Of a DNA stretch of 64,000 bases, positions 35,320-46,003 are shown piece after piece (position 1 is the first letter of the stretch; each line of letters begins with the position of its first letter). Location: assembly GCF_030272615.1 (NCBI RefSeq), contig NC_081405.1, forward strand, positions 609,012,677 through 609,076,676, read 5' to 3'. Under the pieces are notes generated by a model that made no database searches, was not told where the DNA came from, and saw only the letters and a list, made by a program, of their open reading frames with translations. Origin of the DNA: Cryptomeria japonica (taxonomy: Eukaryota > Streptophyta > Pinopsida > Cupressales > Cupressaceae). The position numbers and the translations under genes are program-made.

Positions 35320-36175
35320 CAATCCTAGAGAGGTTTAAATTGGGAGGAAGCTTACACTAAAAATTAGGACTGCATTGGTAAATTTGTTAAGAAAATACAG
35401 AGAGGATTTGTTCCAGCATGAAATCCCACTAAAACCAGATGCAAAACCATTTAGGCAAAATCAAAGGCCTATAAATCCCACATTGGCCCCCAAATTGAAG
35501 GAATAATTGATGAAGATGAGGAATGCATGAATTATAGAGCCTATAAGGCATTCCACATAGGTGTCAAACTTGGTGCCTATTAGAAAGAAAAATGGTGATA
35601 TCAGATTGTGTGTGGATTTTACAAATTTAAATATATCATCCTTGATAGATAATTATGCTCTACCAAATATGGAATCTCTGTTGCAGAAAGTAACATGGAA
35701 TGAATTACTTTCTATGATGGATGACTTCTCTAGTTACAACCAGGTGAAGGTTAAAGAATCAGAAAAATACAAAATAACCTTCGCTACACCATGGGGCACA
35801 TATGTGTATGCCAAGATGCCATTCAGACTTACAAATACTGGAGCTACTTTTCAAAGGGCCATGGATGTATCTTTTGAAGGTTTCATTGATTACATGTTGG
35901 TTGTATACTAGGATGATTTGACTGCATACTCCAAGAAAGCAAAAAACCATTGTAATGAACTAAAGAAAATTTTCATCAAAGCACTGGAATATGGTATTTC
36001 TTTATATTTGAAAAAGTGTCACTTTGGAGTCACTGAAGGTAAACTGCTAGGTCATATTGTATCTAAAGACGAAGTAAGGATTGACCCTAAGAGAATTGCA
36101 GCTATTGACAAAATTCAGATCCTTAAAATAGTTAAAGCTATTCAATTATTTTTTGGACAAATTAATTTTGTTTGA
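35320..36175 (+). pseudogene. Reverse transcriptase of element 2
   Basis: The N-terminal part (EIPLKPDAKPFRQNQRPINP, about 35425) contains stops. Then come VSNLVPIRKKNGDIRLCVDF (35561 on), LPNMESLLQ, SMMDDFSSYNQVKV, TFATPWGTYVYAKMPF and GATFQRAMD. The catalytic YXDD is read Y-stop-D-D: TAC 35906-35908, TAG 35909-35911, GAT GAT. The thumb region continues with CHFGVTEGKLLGHIVS. It copies the genomic RNA into cDNA in the cytoplasmic particle. The stop in the catalytic motif kills this copy. Confidence 0.92.
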
Positions 36176-36721
36176 AGATTTGTATCAATTTTTTCTGAAA
36201 TTGTCAAACCTATTGCAAAGATGTTAAAAAAGGGTGTAGAGATAAAATGGACTAATGAAGCAATTGAGGCCTCTGCGAACATTAAAAGGGCCATCAAGGA
36301 AGCACATGTACTTAAGTCTCCTGACTTCTCTAAACCTTTTCAAGTATTTTATTTTGCTTCATTTCATACCATTGTTGTAGTTATGTTACAGAAGAATGAT
36401 GAAGGTCATGAACAACCAGTGGCATTTTTTAGCAAGAAACTACAGGCTTCTAAGTTAAATTATGAGATAAATGAGAAATAAGCATATACCCTAGTGAAAG
36501 TTGTGAAATATTTTAGACCATATTTAGTAGGAGCTAATGTCATTGTGTATGTTCCTAATGCAGCAATCAAAGATATTTTCAGGCAGACTGAAACTAGTGG
36601 GAGAAGATGTAGATGGATCAATCAAATTCAAGAGTTCAACACTGATATCCAAATTACTAAATTGGTAAGAGGTCAAGGATTGGATAAACTAATGACAGAA
36701 TCAAATTTGGAAGCAACATAG
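36176..36721 (+). pseudogene. Gypsy-type RNase H of element 2
   Basis: KWTNEAIEASANIKRAI, then FQVFYFASFHTIVVVMLQ, where the catalytic Asp of the usual DAS is lost (FAS), then EQPVAFFSKKLQASKLNYEINEK and VIVYVPNAAIKDIFRQTE. Same frame as RT, with a stop at 36479-36481. The domain removes the RNA strand during reverse transcription. It appears inactive. Confidence 0.85.
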
Positions 36722-38030
36722 ATAAATCATATAGATTTAGAGGAGGCTCAAATAAGCATTGAGATGTGTCCTTGGTATAAGAATATTGTCTATTACTTAA
36801 AACACATGAAATGTCCAGAGGATTTAAATGATAATCAAAGAAGAACACTTAAGCTTTAGGCATCCAGGTATGTATTTCTTAGAGGTTATTTATATTGGAA
36901 AAATAGAGATGGTATCCTTTTATTTTGTTTGGATGTTAATCAAGCACAATCTATCTTAAAGGAATTGCACGAAGGGGTATGTGGAGGACATTTTTTAGCA
37001 AACACTACTGCCCATTAAATACTCAATGCCAGTTATTATTGGCCACAAGTCTTTAAGGACTATCATACTTGTATTATAAGATGTGAGGCTTGCCATAAGG
37101 TTTCACAAAAAACTTAAATATGACAGAGCTCTTCCACTTAGACCCAAGCAAACTAAAGAACCTTATCAGATGTGGTGTGTTGATTTCATACAAGAAATTG
37201 CAAACAAATCCAGTGGAGGACACAAATGGATTTTGGTAGCCACCGACTACTTTACCAAATGGGTAGAGGCAATTCCTACCAGGCACACTACAAGTAAGGT
37301 GGTAACAAAGTTTCTTTTGGAAAATATATTAACAAGATCTAGGGTTCCCCACAAGATTGTTGCTGATAATGGGATGTGTTTTAGATCCAAAGAATTTGTT
37401 GATTTCTTTGAAAGTTATGGAATCATTTTGTCTTATTCATCACCTTATCATCCCAAGAGCAATGGACAAGCAGAATATAGTAATAAAAACCTATTAAAAA
37501 TCATTAAGAGGATGTTAGGTGACAACAAGAAGGAATGGGATTCAAAGCTGAATTTGGTAGTGTGGGCAGATAGAGTAACAATCAAGAAATTCACAGGGTT
37601 TGCTCCTTATCAACTTGTTTATGGTAAAGAAGCGAAGTTACCTTTGAACAACTTTCTCCTAGTATATAAAATTTGTCTTAGAAGAATATTTAGAAGATGT
37701 TAATTTCATGGAAGATAGGTTGGTCCAGTTGTTTGAATTGGATGAGTATAGGAGAGAGGTTCAGGAACAAAATCTACAGAATAAGAAGATGGTAAAAGCA
37801 TTACATGATAAGAAAGCTTCTATTAGGACCTTTGAGGAAGGAGAGTAGGTGATCAAGTGGAACACAAAAGATCAGGATAAGGGAAAGCATTGAAAATTTG
37901 AAGCACTTTGGTTAGGACCATATGTTATCCTGGAAAAAAGAGGGAAAAATTCATACTTCTTGCAGAATGTTAATGGTGAAATTAAAGAATTTCCAGTACA
38001 TGCTCAGTACCTCAAGCATTTTTTCTCATA
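36722..38030 (+). pseudogene. Integrase of element 2
   Basis: The zinc-binding HHCC region (ELHEGVCGGHF, ASYYWPQVFKDYHTCIIRCEACHK, about 36960-37100) is in the RT frame. The catalytic core follows in another frame from 37083: VDFIQEIANKSSGGHKWI (Asp), IVADNGMCF (Asp), PKSNGQAEYSNKNLLKI (Glu), WADRVT and YQLVYGKEAKLPL. After a further shift near 37680 the C-terminal region contains ALWLGPYVILEKRG, the GPY motif, and stops at about 38030 (HFFS-stop). It inserts the cDNA into chromosomes. The three core acidic residues survive, but the frame breaks make it non-functional. Confidence 0.9.
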
Positions 38031-38171
38031 AGGAGTAGGGATTATTTCTTATACTATAGTAGTATAGTCTCCATTGTTGTTTGTTTTTGTTTATTTTTGG
38101 GTTTTCTTTCCAAAGATAGCTGGGATCTTGCTATGTCCTTGAAAAGAACATACATCCTTGGAAAGAGCCAC
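38031..38171 (+). other. Element 2, 3' untranslated core and putative polypurine tract
   Basis: Short non-coding gap between integrase and the 3' LTR. Purine-rich ttggaaagagccac (38158-38171) just before the LTR start is the likely polypurine tract. Confidence 0.6.
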
Positions 38172-41100
38172 TGTTAGCACATAATTTTGTAAAATATTTT
38201 GTGCTATTTCTTTGATGTTTTATATATACATTTTCATCATAAGAGCATTTATTGTTGGATTGTATATCTAGGATATGTGCTACAGTATTAGAAAAATCCC
38301 TCTGTGACCTCGTTTTTCACAATTGGACAAGAACCTCTAGGGCATGCTAAGGGTTGGCACTACATAGGAACTACATGAGGAAATTTCAGCATGACAGCAT
38401 TGGGATCCTTATAAGGTATTCTTTGGGCCTATGTGATAGTCTTTGTCATCTATTAGCACATGTAGAGTTTCCATAAAAGGTTACAAGTGAAAGTGATATA
38501 TGAAGACGAGCTTAATGTGCATAATTATCAAGTTTGAACTATCAGTGTAAGTTACCCCGATAAGACTGACTGGCATAAATAATGAGAGAACTTATCGGCA
38601 TGACCTAGATCGATCACTCCGAAGGAGAACCAAAAGGAAGTTTAGAAGAAGGTTTTCATCGGCATAACATTCATTATCGGAGGCATGAGAAAAATTTCAT
38701 GCCGATAGTCGATGAGGTAATCGGTATAACTTACACCGATGAAAAGAGAATGTGAAGTAGACAGTAAATATCATCAGGTTGTTGGAAAATGATATTTCAT
38801 GCTACCTTGATACCCCATGGGCTAGATGGAAAAGGCGGTGTCATCGGCATGACTTATTCCGATTAGGCAAAACTAAAAGGTAGGAATATTAAGCAATCTG
38901 GATAACTCAAACCATCGGTGAAAGGAATTTTTAGGTTATGCTGATACCCGATAAGAAAGACAAAGCTAAGCACAGAGTAGGAGGTTATCAATATGACTTA
39001 CATGACTTACACTGACTAAGGAGAATGAGAAGCGGATGTTTTGAAATCATCAGAATATCAGACAGCGTAAGAAAAAGCTACCCCGATACCCGATAGGATA
39101 GATATCATGATGGATGGAAATGAAATTTCATCAAGATAGCCTACATCGAAGTAAGTGACTAAAAGAGAAACAAGGTAAATTCATTAGGATGGCATCGGAC
39201 TTTCGGAGGAAGAAATTTTCTGCTATGTCGATACCTAATTAGGAATCTGAAGTAGTTATCGGGAAGGAGACCTCATCGGGGGAGAATAAGCCAATGGATC
39301 TGAAAATAAATAGGCTGGATCCTGATGTCATTGGGTCATTGGAAAAACACTGGAAGGGTTGTCCCAACACCCAATAAGCTTTGCAACACGATGACCAAGA
39401 GGGAGGTTTCATCGGGAAATCATATGTTGATAGACCGGAGAAGTAAAAAGGAAGCACAAGAATGAAATAAATGTCATCGGGAAAACATAAAATAAGTTGT
39501 CTCGATACCCAATAAAGTGACCTGATGTAACGAATGAGATACGTACTACTAAGGATGACTCATCAGAATAACTTTTCACTACCAGAGGAACATAATTGGA
39601 GTTGTACGAAAACTCGATGGGCAGAATGCCATGGAGGAATAAAGGAGGATACATCAGAATGACCTATGTCAATGTGATATAAAGGTGAAAGTAGAATATA
39701 GCCAGGAGGTGAAGTGATCGGTGAGACTTATGCTAACTGAAAGGATGGGTGGCACCAACTGGTTTAATTATCGAAAAGGTTATACTAATTAGCCGTTGTG
39801 GAATCTGATTGCAAATGGATCGACCCACCATTATTAAATGCAGAGAATGGGTAGATTGGTGTTCGCACGAGGAAAATCATAGTAGGAGGCAAACCATAGC
39901 AAGCTTAGATGTTGAGTGACAAAAGGATCAATAAAGTTGAAAAATTAATTGACACTCATCAAGGATTCACAATAGAGTTGAATACTGAATATGAGGAATG
40001 TAAAGAGATTGTTAATCATGGATTTCTGAGCATGGTAGATGATACAGGGGTTATGAAGGATAAGTACCAGTGGTTTACCGAATGTAGATCTCTACTCAAT
40101 TCAGCCCTTAGCATTCCCCGTGCGGATGTGTTGGACATGAATGAAATAGGGGAATAGGTTGAAGGTTTTGTTACAGCAGAGATAGCAGTCAAAGATATTA
40201 TCTTCAATGCTTGCACATATAGAGAGGAAAAATATCTTTGGCATATCCAGAAATGTGGTTAGTGGCTGGATGGAAAGAGTTAGTCTATGGAATTGTAATG
40301 TGTTTTAGTTATTGCAGTTAAGAGGGATAGTTAGTTTTTTGTTAGTCTTAGTTTGTGCTAATGAAAGGGTGTGTCCTTTCATTCGCATTTTTTAAGTCAT
40401 ATATATATATATGATGAGTCATTTGGTTCTCTATGGGGATGATGATCATTTCAGATTGTGTGTTAGAACCTATAGTGTTATGTAAGACAAGTTCGTAGAA
40501 TTGAAAATCCATTTTGTGTAAACAAGTGTAATCATGAAGAATCTGTGAGTCTGTAGTTTTTGTACACAAATTGTTCCTAGAAATCAATATACAAGCTTCA
40601 TTTTTTTCATCTTCAAATCATTTTCATGTCATATGATGTTAATGATTTAAAATGTTTTGGATAAATCTGATGAAGATTTGTTGCAATGTTTTATTATCTG
40701 TTGGTATAGAGATAGCAAAATTGTTTTTGTTGTTCTCATAGCTACATTATATATATTGCAGTGATAGTTTGTTTTTTCACACTATCTCCAAAGATTACAA
40801 GTATTTGTCCATTAAGTGACATGTAAAATGTCAGATAAGGCACTGGTATGTTTTTGGTTTCTTGTGGATAGTTTAAGTGTGCACAAAGTACTCACTGGAG
40901 AAATATATTACTAGTTTTTACCTACCTCGTTCTTTCATAATTACTCTTATTTCGAGTTGCATTCTGTTATAACTTTTATTCATATCCAATTATACTCGAA
41001 TTTGAAATTAAAACAAGTTAAAAGTATATCAATAAAGCATAGTTGCTGGAAATTCTTTGTCAGTCCTGTAAATAGCTACTTTTAATTATTTAAATTCACT

Positions 41101-41241
41101 ATAAAGAAATCTCTTTATATTTTGGAGATTAGGGTATACCCACCTAGATCTAGTGGAGTCTAATGTGTAGAGGAATTTGGTATTCGACCATTACTATTCA
41201 TTGGCCAAGGCTGATTGGATCAGTTAGGGATTTGGCAAGCC
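38172..41241 (+). repeat. Element 2, 3' LTR (about 3.07 kb, last bases missing)
   Basis: Starts TGTTAGCACATAATTTTG and is collinear with 28435-31461 until GGATTTGGCAAGCC (41241). The last about 45 bases expected from the 5' LTR are replaced by rearranged sequence. Confidence 0.93.
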
Positions 41242-41279
41242 CTAGTGACTCTACTAGAACCAGAGATTGGGAATCAAAA
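41242..41279. repeat. Rearranged LTR end with an inverted 18-bp piece
   Basis: CAGAGATTGGGAATCAAAA (41261-41279) contains the exact reverse complement of TTTTGATTCCCAATCTCT, which lies near the end of the 5' LTR. It is preceded by TAGTGACTCTACTAG, similar to the primer-binding site. This suggests an aberrant strand transfer at integration or during reverse transcription. Confidence 0.7.
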
Positions 41280-41284
41280 GGTTT

Positions 41285-41700
41285 GAGCAATTGCCTTGGA
41301 AACAAAAGTTTTTATATGTCTTCATATATGTAAGTCATGAGTCAAATCATCTTCATCAAGTTTTATGCCTAACTTGGCACAAGAATTCAATGATTCTTGT
41401 GCCATTCCCTAATTCCTCATTTCAACCGATGTATCCAGAAGTTGTTTTACTAACCCCTCAAACCATCCTGGCAATTCACTTTAGTTTCCTAAACTTGTAG
41501 AACTCTTTTGGGGATCTCTAAAATGTGAATTAGAGGTTCCAGAAGAGAAGCCATGAGGAGTATGAAATTTTCCTTATGGATAAATTTTATGCCTATGTTT
41601 AAGTGCTTTATCCATAACAGTTAGATCCATGTCTTTCTCTCCTCTACCAGTTGAAAATGATTTTTCTTGTGTTTTGAAGGGCAGATTTGGAGTAGATTTA
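41285..41700 (+). pseudogene. Unrecognised ORF, fragment C (3' piece)
   Basis: Continues fragment B in frame after removing element 2 and one TSD copy: GV then SNCLGNKSFYMSSYM, then QIIFIKFYA and RIQ-stop-FLCHSLIPHFNRCIQKLFY. Several stops interrupt it. It becomes unreadable by about 41600 and is cut at 41720 by the truncated copy of element 3. The remaining 3' end was not located; the DNA right of 59396 does not obviously continue it. Confidence 0.55.
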
Positions 41701-41729
41701 TTTTCAATATTATACTGATTGTATCACAA

Positions 41730-41925
41730 AATACTACGTGTTATGCACTCCATGTTCATCACAAAGTGTTGCTCACATTCGCACTCCTTGTTCATCACAA
41801 AGTGCTACTCACACTTGCACACACTGTTCATCACAAAGTGCTACTCATATTTTAGTACTCCCTGTTCATCACAAAGTACTATATCTTGGTACTCATTGTT
41901 CATCACAAAGTGCTTTCATCTATCT
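41730..41925 (+). repeat. TTCATCACAAAGTGCT array, six units
   Basis: Degenerate tandem units of about 33-36 bases with the core TTCATCACAAAGTGCT. The three overlapping ORFs it produces in different frames are translation by-products of the repeat. Confidence 0.9.
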
Positions 41926-42139
41926 TATCGTAGGGCTTATGCTTGAGCGAATCCTCTTGAGTATTTTCCTAATTGGCAACGTATGTTCTATCACAGAATT
42001 GTCAATCCTGGCCCTATTCGCAATTCTAGTCTTTCCTAGAGGACCTGCTTGAGTGTATCCTCTTAGCAGCTTATCCAATCAACAGCGTATGTTCATCACA
42101 AAACAGGCGATTTGACCTAGAAGACACAAATTCACATTT

Positions 42140-42430
42140 TTTTGGACACAAACGTGCTTTCCTGACATAAACGTGCTTGAAGACTGCATAAGCGTGCTTG
42201 AAACACACAGACGTGCCTATGCTCTGCACAGACGTGCCTGGGCGACACAGACATGGCCGCATTTGGCACAGACGCGCCTGACACAAACACAGACGCGCCT
42301 GACACAAACACAGACGCGCCTGGGCGACACAGACGTGGCCGCATTCGGCATAGACGCGCTTGACACAAACATAGACGTGCCTAGCGAGCATAGATGTGCC
42401 TGGCAACAACGCAGACGTGCCTGGATATTT
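42140..42430 (+). repeat. ACAGACGYGCCTG array (upstream partial copy)
   Basis: Around a dozen degenerate units such as CACAGACGTGCCTGG and CACAGACGCGCCTGACACAAA. The Cys-rich ORF on the minus strand is a by-product. The array is the reverse complement in type to arrays in element 3's 5' leader. Confidence 0.9.
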
Positions 42431-42948
42431 TTGACATTTTTTGGACCCTAACCTAGAGCGCATTTATTACCCTATCTAGCATGCATTAATGATAGCAATA
42501 AATGCAACAAAGTATGAAGAGGTTTTGTGGTACTTACCGGCTCTCCTACCTCTACTGGCCTCTGGAATCAGCGAACGCGATCGAATCTATGAACAAAGGC
42601 CATCATTGCTGACTACTGCTGCTCTATTCTCACTTTGCACTCTGCTCTCATGGATGTATAGATGACAATGAGGATGTGTTTCCCTTGTGGTCTATCTTAT
42701 AGACTACTCTAGCCCTAGCCCTCGTTTCCCAAGTCATTCTTCATTATCCCGTGACTTTGTCACTCTATCCGGTCAATTCATTCTAGCCTTTCTTTCTTAT
42801 CAAGAGATTGTCTACGATCTTTCCAGACATTTTTCATCCAATCTCTCGAGGGGGCATATCATTCCCATCTTGGGGCAACTCTGTATCAGTTCATCTTATC
42901 TTCTTTGAAACAACGAGACAAGCTGCATTGTCTCAAAGAGGGGCAAAA

Positions 42949-43728
42949 TGTAGACACCCAAACTTGTCCAGTCTAATTAAATAAATATTTTATTTATTTA
43001 ATTATCTAACCTTAATTCTTCTATTAATTAATTAAATCCTTATTTATTTAATTAATTTATTTATCCTCTTCTAGCCTTATTTTTCATTTAAATAAATACA
43101 TGTATTTATTTAAATTATCCTTTTCCTAAATTAAATAAATATCTTATTTAGTTAATTGATCCCACTTCTTCTATTAATTAAATAAATCTTTATTTATTTA
43201 ATTAATTCATTAACCTTTTCTATCCATGACACATGTCATTCATCTCTTAATTCCTACACTACCTACCCCTTTCATTATATTATTATTTCTTTTACCTACC
43301 CTCTAATCATAGCTGACCTCCTTTTACACCTCTCAATCTTATCCCTCCATTTCATATAGTGTCTTCTATATAAGGAGATGCTTCTTTCATTATCAACCCT
43401 GATCAATCATTCTAACTACTTGATCAATTGACTACTTGGCATATGCGATCCTACTTGCAACCACATTCCGTTCTTTGTTGAGCTCTTGTGCACATAAAAT
43501 CTGAGAGCAAATATATCAAGCAAGATCAATGGAGATAGGAAGAATGGAGATCCAAACCCTATTGGACATGTGATGGTATAATCTTTGTGATTTCATTTGA
43601 TTTGCATTGTCTTAGGTAATCTTTATATGTTATGGTGGATTTTTGTTGTTGTTAGGCGAGGGTTTTGTGGTTGAATTCATTTAGCCTTTCAATATCATTA
43701 TTGTTGTTATCCATTTTCACCATATACA
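42949..43728 (+). repeat. Element 3, 5' LTR (780 bp)
   Basis: Starts TGTAGACACCC directly after a polypurine tract and ends CACCATATACA, giving TGTA/TACA inverted ends. Contains AT-rich attaaataaat blocks (about 42985-43205) and a TATA box at 43367-43374. Collinear with 58637-59396. Confidence 0.9.
43367..43374 (+). promoter_or_regulatory. TATA box of element 3 5' LTR
   Basis: TATATAAG in TTCTATATAAGGAGATG, conserved at 59035-59042 in the 3' LTR. Expected start of the genomic RNA is some 25-35 bases downstream. Confidence 0.65.
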
Positions 43729-43731
43729 TTT

Positions 43732-43749
43732 TGGCACGCTCGGTGGGAC
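43732..43749 (+). other. Primer-binding site, element 3
   Basis: TGGCACGCTCGGTGGGAC, three bases after the LTR end. It differs from the site of elements 1 and 2, so a different primer tRNA is used. I did not identify the tRNA. Confidence 0.78.
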
Positions 43750-43839
43750 TCTTGTCCCTTTTTGTATTTAACATCCTTGTTGTAGATTTTGTGTTTTTAA
43801 GTTGCAGATCTGACATTTTCGATAGCATTTTGATATTTT

Positions 43840-44120
43840 CACGTCTGCGTAATTTCAGAGCACGTTTTTTATTTTCTGGCACGTCTGCGACATCTGGAAC
43901 CGCATCTATGTTATCGACAATATTTTATTTTGTAGATTCCAGAAACTGCGTTTGTGTTCCTCAGTCACGTCTGCAGTGTTTTTAGACACGTCTATGTCCA
44001 GAAGTCGCATCTGGGTGCTGGAGCCGCGTCTGTGTCTCACAAAACCACGTCTGTGTCACACAAAACCACGTCTGTGTCACAAAGTCGCATCTGTGTCGAA
44101 GGTAACCGCGTCTGTGTGCA
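43840..44120 (+). repeat. CACGTCTGTG array in the leader (first)
   Basis: Units such as CCACGTCTGTGTC (44045-44057 and 44066-44078), GCATCTGTGTC and CGCGTCTGTGT. They are in opposite orientation to the CACAGACGTG units near the 3' LTR. Confidence 0.85.
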
Positions 44121-45344
44121 CCGATTTCAAATTTTGAGTAATTGATTTAGTTTTGGGTTTTGCATTTAAGGTTTCAGATCTAGTTTATTTTGAGCTAACA
44201 TTTTCAGATCTAGCTAACGAAATTGGTGCAGCTTGTCTTGAAAGAAAAATCGTTTGGTTGAAGGCCCCTATTTTTCACAAATTCTTTTGGATCTAAAATT
44301 TACCTAACTTGTGTGCTTGTAGGAAGGGGTGATTATTTCAAACAATCCAAACTACTAATAAATGTTTGTTGCAGGTCCTTGGCAAGGTTTTTTGGATTTT
44401 TATTGGGTACCTTGTTTTCATAGACTAGCAAACACTTCAATTGGTGCACTAACATTGAATCATTGTCTTTTGTGTCTTGAGCAATAGGCTCTTTTTGTTT
44501 AATATTTAGAGGGTCTGTCTTCCCATGTGGCCATTAGGACTACTAGTGAGAAGAGAATGACCCAAGTGGTAGCAAAAGAAAAGTCATCTTCTTCCAAACC
44601 ACTATAAATAACTGTATTCATGGTGAAAACTATGAATAACGTGTGCTAATTAGTTCATACTGACACTATGTCTCCCCATAAACCCGTTTGATCAAATTTA
44701 TTTGATCAGTTGTAGGGTGTAACCCCTACCGGCTAGGAGCCTTCTATATTTACAGAGCTGAAAGTGCCGCATGTATGGCCACATGAGCGGATGCCCTTAC
44801 TAGCACCTTTTTTTTTTAGAAGCCCAAATCCTTCTAGTTGTTGGGGCAGGAGGTCAGACCTTTGGTAGTGGCCCACACACATACGGTTCTTAGTAGAGAT
44901 ACAAAGTTCGCCACGGGGAGTTTTCGTGCGGACTGATGCTTGGCTGACCCAAGAAGTGAGTGCTGAGGGTGGAGCTAGTGAGGTCAAGCATCTAAGTATC
45001 CGCTCTGAATAGCGTAGCCTCAGGGGTAAAACCCCATGTGGGATCAACAACTATTGTCTTGGCCAGCCATAAGAATTGTGCTTGACTTATTTTAAACATT
45101 CAAAACATTCAAGACCAAACAGCAAAACATTGTGTCTTTTGTGTCTTCAAGTGTATGCAAAACATTTTTACATTAAACAACACACTTTTTTTTGAGTCAT
45201 TTTGGAGTCTAGACACTTACAAACATTGGGTCTTCATCAACACTATGTCCACTTGTCACGGAAAACAGTCAAATAGTCAGATTTGGTTAGAACAAAACGA
45301 CTTTATAGATTGGAAAAAAATTGCACAAATTTTGCAGAAATATG

Positions 45345-45505
45345 TCTGTGTCTGACATAATAGCATCTGTGTTGTATAACCACGTCTGTGAAGGGCAGAA
45401 ACGCATCTGTGTTTCCAGAATCAACATTGCAATTTGCACAAAAATCTCAGAAACACGTCTATGTTAGGAAATCGCATCTGTGCAGTATACAGGCGCGTCT
45501 GTGAT
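45345..45505 (+). repeat. CACGTCTGTG array in the leader (second)
   Basis: Five to seven degenerate units (TGTCTGTGTCTGACA, GCATCTGTG, CACGTCTGTG, ACGTCTATG, GCGCGTCTGTG) shortly before gag. Same orientation as the first leader array. Confidence 0.8.
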
Positions 45506-46003
45506 CAGAATTGAAAAAAAACAAAAACTGTTACAGTCCAACAAACAAACACAATCAGTTTCGGAATTCTTTAGCTTCCTAGGTTATTTCTCTAGGTTTC
45601 ATTTAGCATTCAACCTGTCTTTGAGTCTCACACATTCCATCATTGCTTCACATCTCACATTACATTCATAGTTGTCTAAACTTGAGTCAAAAGGTCACTT
45701 GCTTGTCCTCATCATACTTTGTCAACACACTACATACAACAACACTTTGCTAAGTGGTCCCTCATCAAGGTCTATCGCCTTTGGGTCTCACTTGGTCTTA
45801 CTTAGAGTCAAGGTCAACTTACCTCATCAAGAGAAACTATCCTCTCTTTGGAAGTCACACCTACTCTACTACATACATACTTGGTCTTACACTTTGGACA
45901 TTGCAAGTACACTTCAGATTCATTTACATCCCATCCAACTCTTGGTCTTCCATACCTTTTCCATTTTCATCTAGTCTCACACATCTCAGTCAATACCTAG
46001 TTC

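Larger units (their letters stand above)
28435..41279 (+). mobile_element. Element 2: Ty3/gypsy retrotransposon (about 12.8 kb) with RNase H-like domain upstream of RT
   Basis: LTRs at 28435-31461 and 38172-41241 flank a 6.7-kb core. Order of domains: Gag, protease, RNase H-like domain, linker, RT, RNase H, integrase. Two RNase H domains point to the Tat group of plant Ty3/gypsy elements, but here the extra one precedes RT. The primer-binding site is TGGTGACTCTGATGGGGA. The core has frame changes near 33830, 34980 and 37080 and many stops, so it is inactive. The right LTR end is rearranged (41242-41279). The element splits fragments B and C of the host ORF. Confidence 0.92.
41720..42948 (+). 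repeat. Truncated extra copy of element 3's internal 3' end
   Basis: Collinear with 57266-58636, the segment just before element 3's 3' LTR, but here it stands before the 5' LTR. It includes the TTCATCACAAAGTG array, the ACAGACGYGCCTG array and the CTCTCGAGGGGGCATATC stretch, and ends in the polypurine tract AAAGAGGGGCAAAA (42935-42948). It has no second LTR on its left and no TSD. It is most simply the end of a second, truncated element sharing one LTR with element 3. Confidence 0.85.
43750..46003 (+). other. Element 3, long 5' leader with CACGTCTGTG arrays and hairpins
   Basis: Non-coding leader of about 2.2 kb. Two arrays of RCGTCTGTG units lie at about 43840-44120 and 45345-45505. Between them is a GC-richer block (44700-45060) with hairpins, for example GTAGGG-TGTAAC-CCCTAC at 44713-44730 and GGGGTAAAACCCC at 45013-45025. 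ORFs here, including the 105-codon minus ORF at 44733-45050, have no domain. Leaders of this length are usual in Tat-group elements. Confidence 0.75.

Noticed and set aside
41667-42052. Three overlapping plus ORFs with SSQSA/FITKC/HHKVL repeats
   Set aside because: All three frames are open because the repeat unit lacks stops; this is array structure, not coding.
42071-42463. Minus-strand ORF with repeated Cys/Leu-rich QARLCLC units
   Set aside because: It is the translation of the ACAGACGYGCCTG tandem array; the right-hand copy of the segment does not keep the same ORF.
41720-43728. A 2-kb left LTR for element 3 starting at 41720
   Set aside because: The polypurine tract followed by TGTAGACACC at 42949, TGTA/TACA ends and lack of TSD at 41720 favour a 780-bp LTR.
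44733-45050. 105-codon minus ORF in the element 3 leader
   Set aside because: No domain; it covers a hairpin-rich leader block and has no homologue I recognise.
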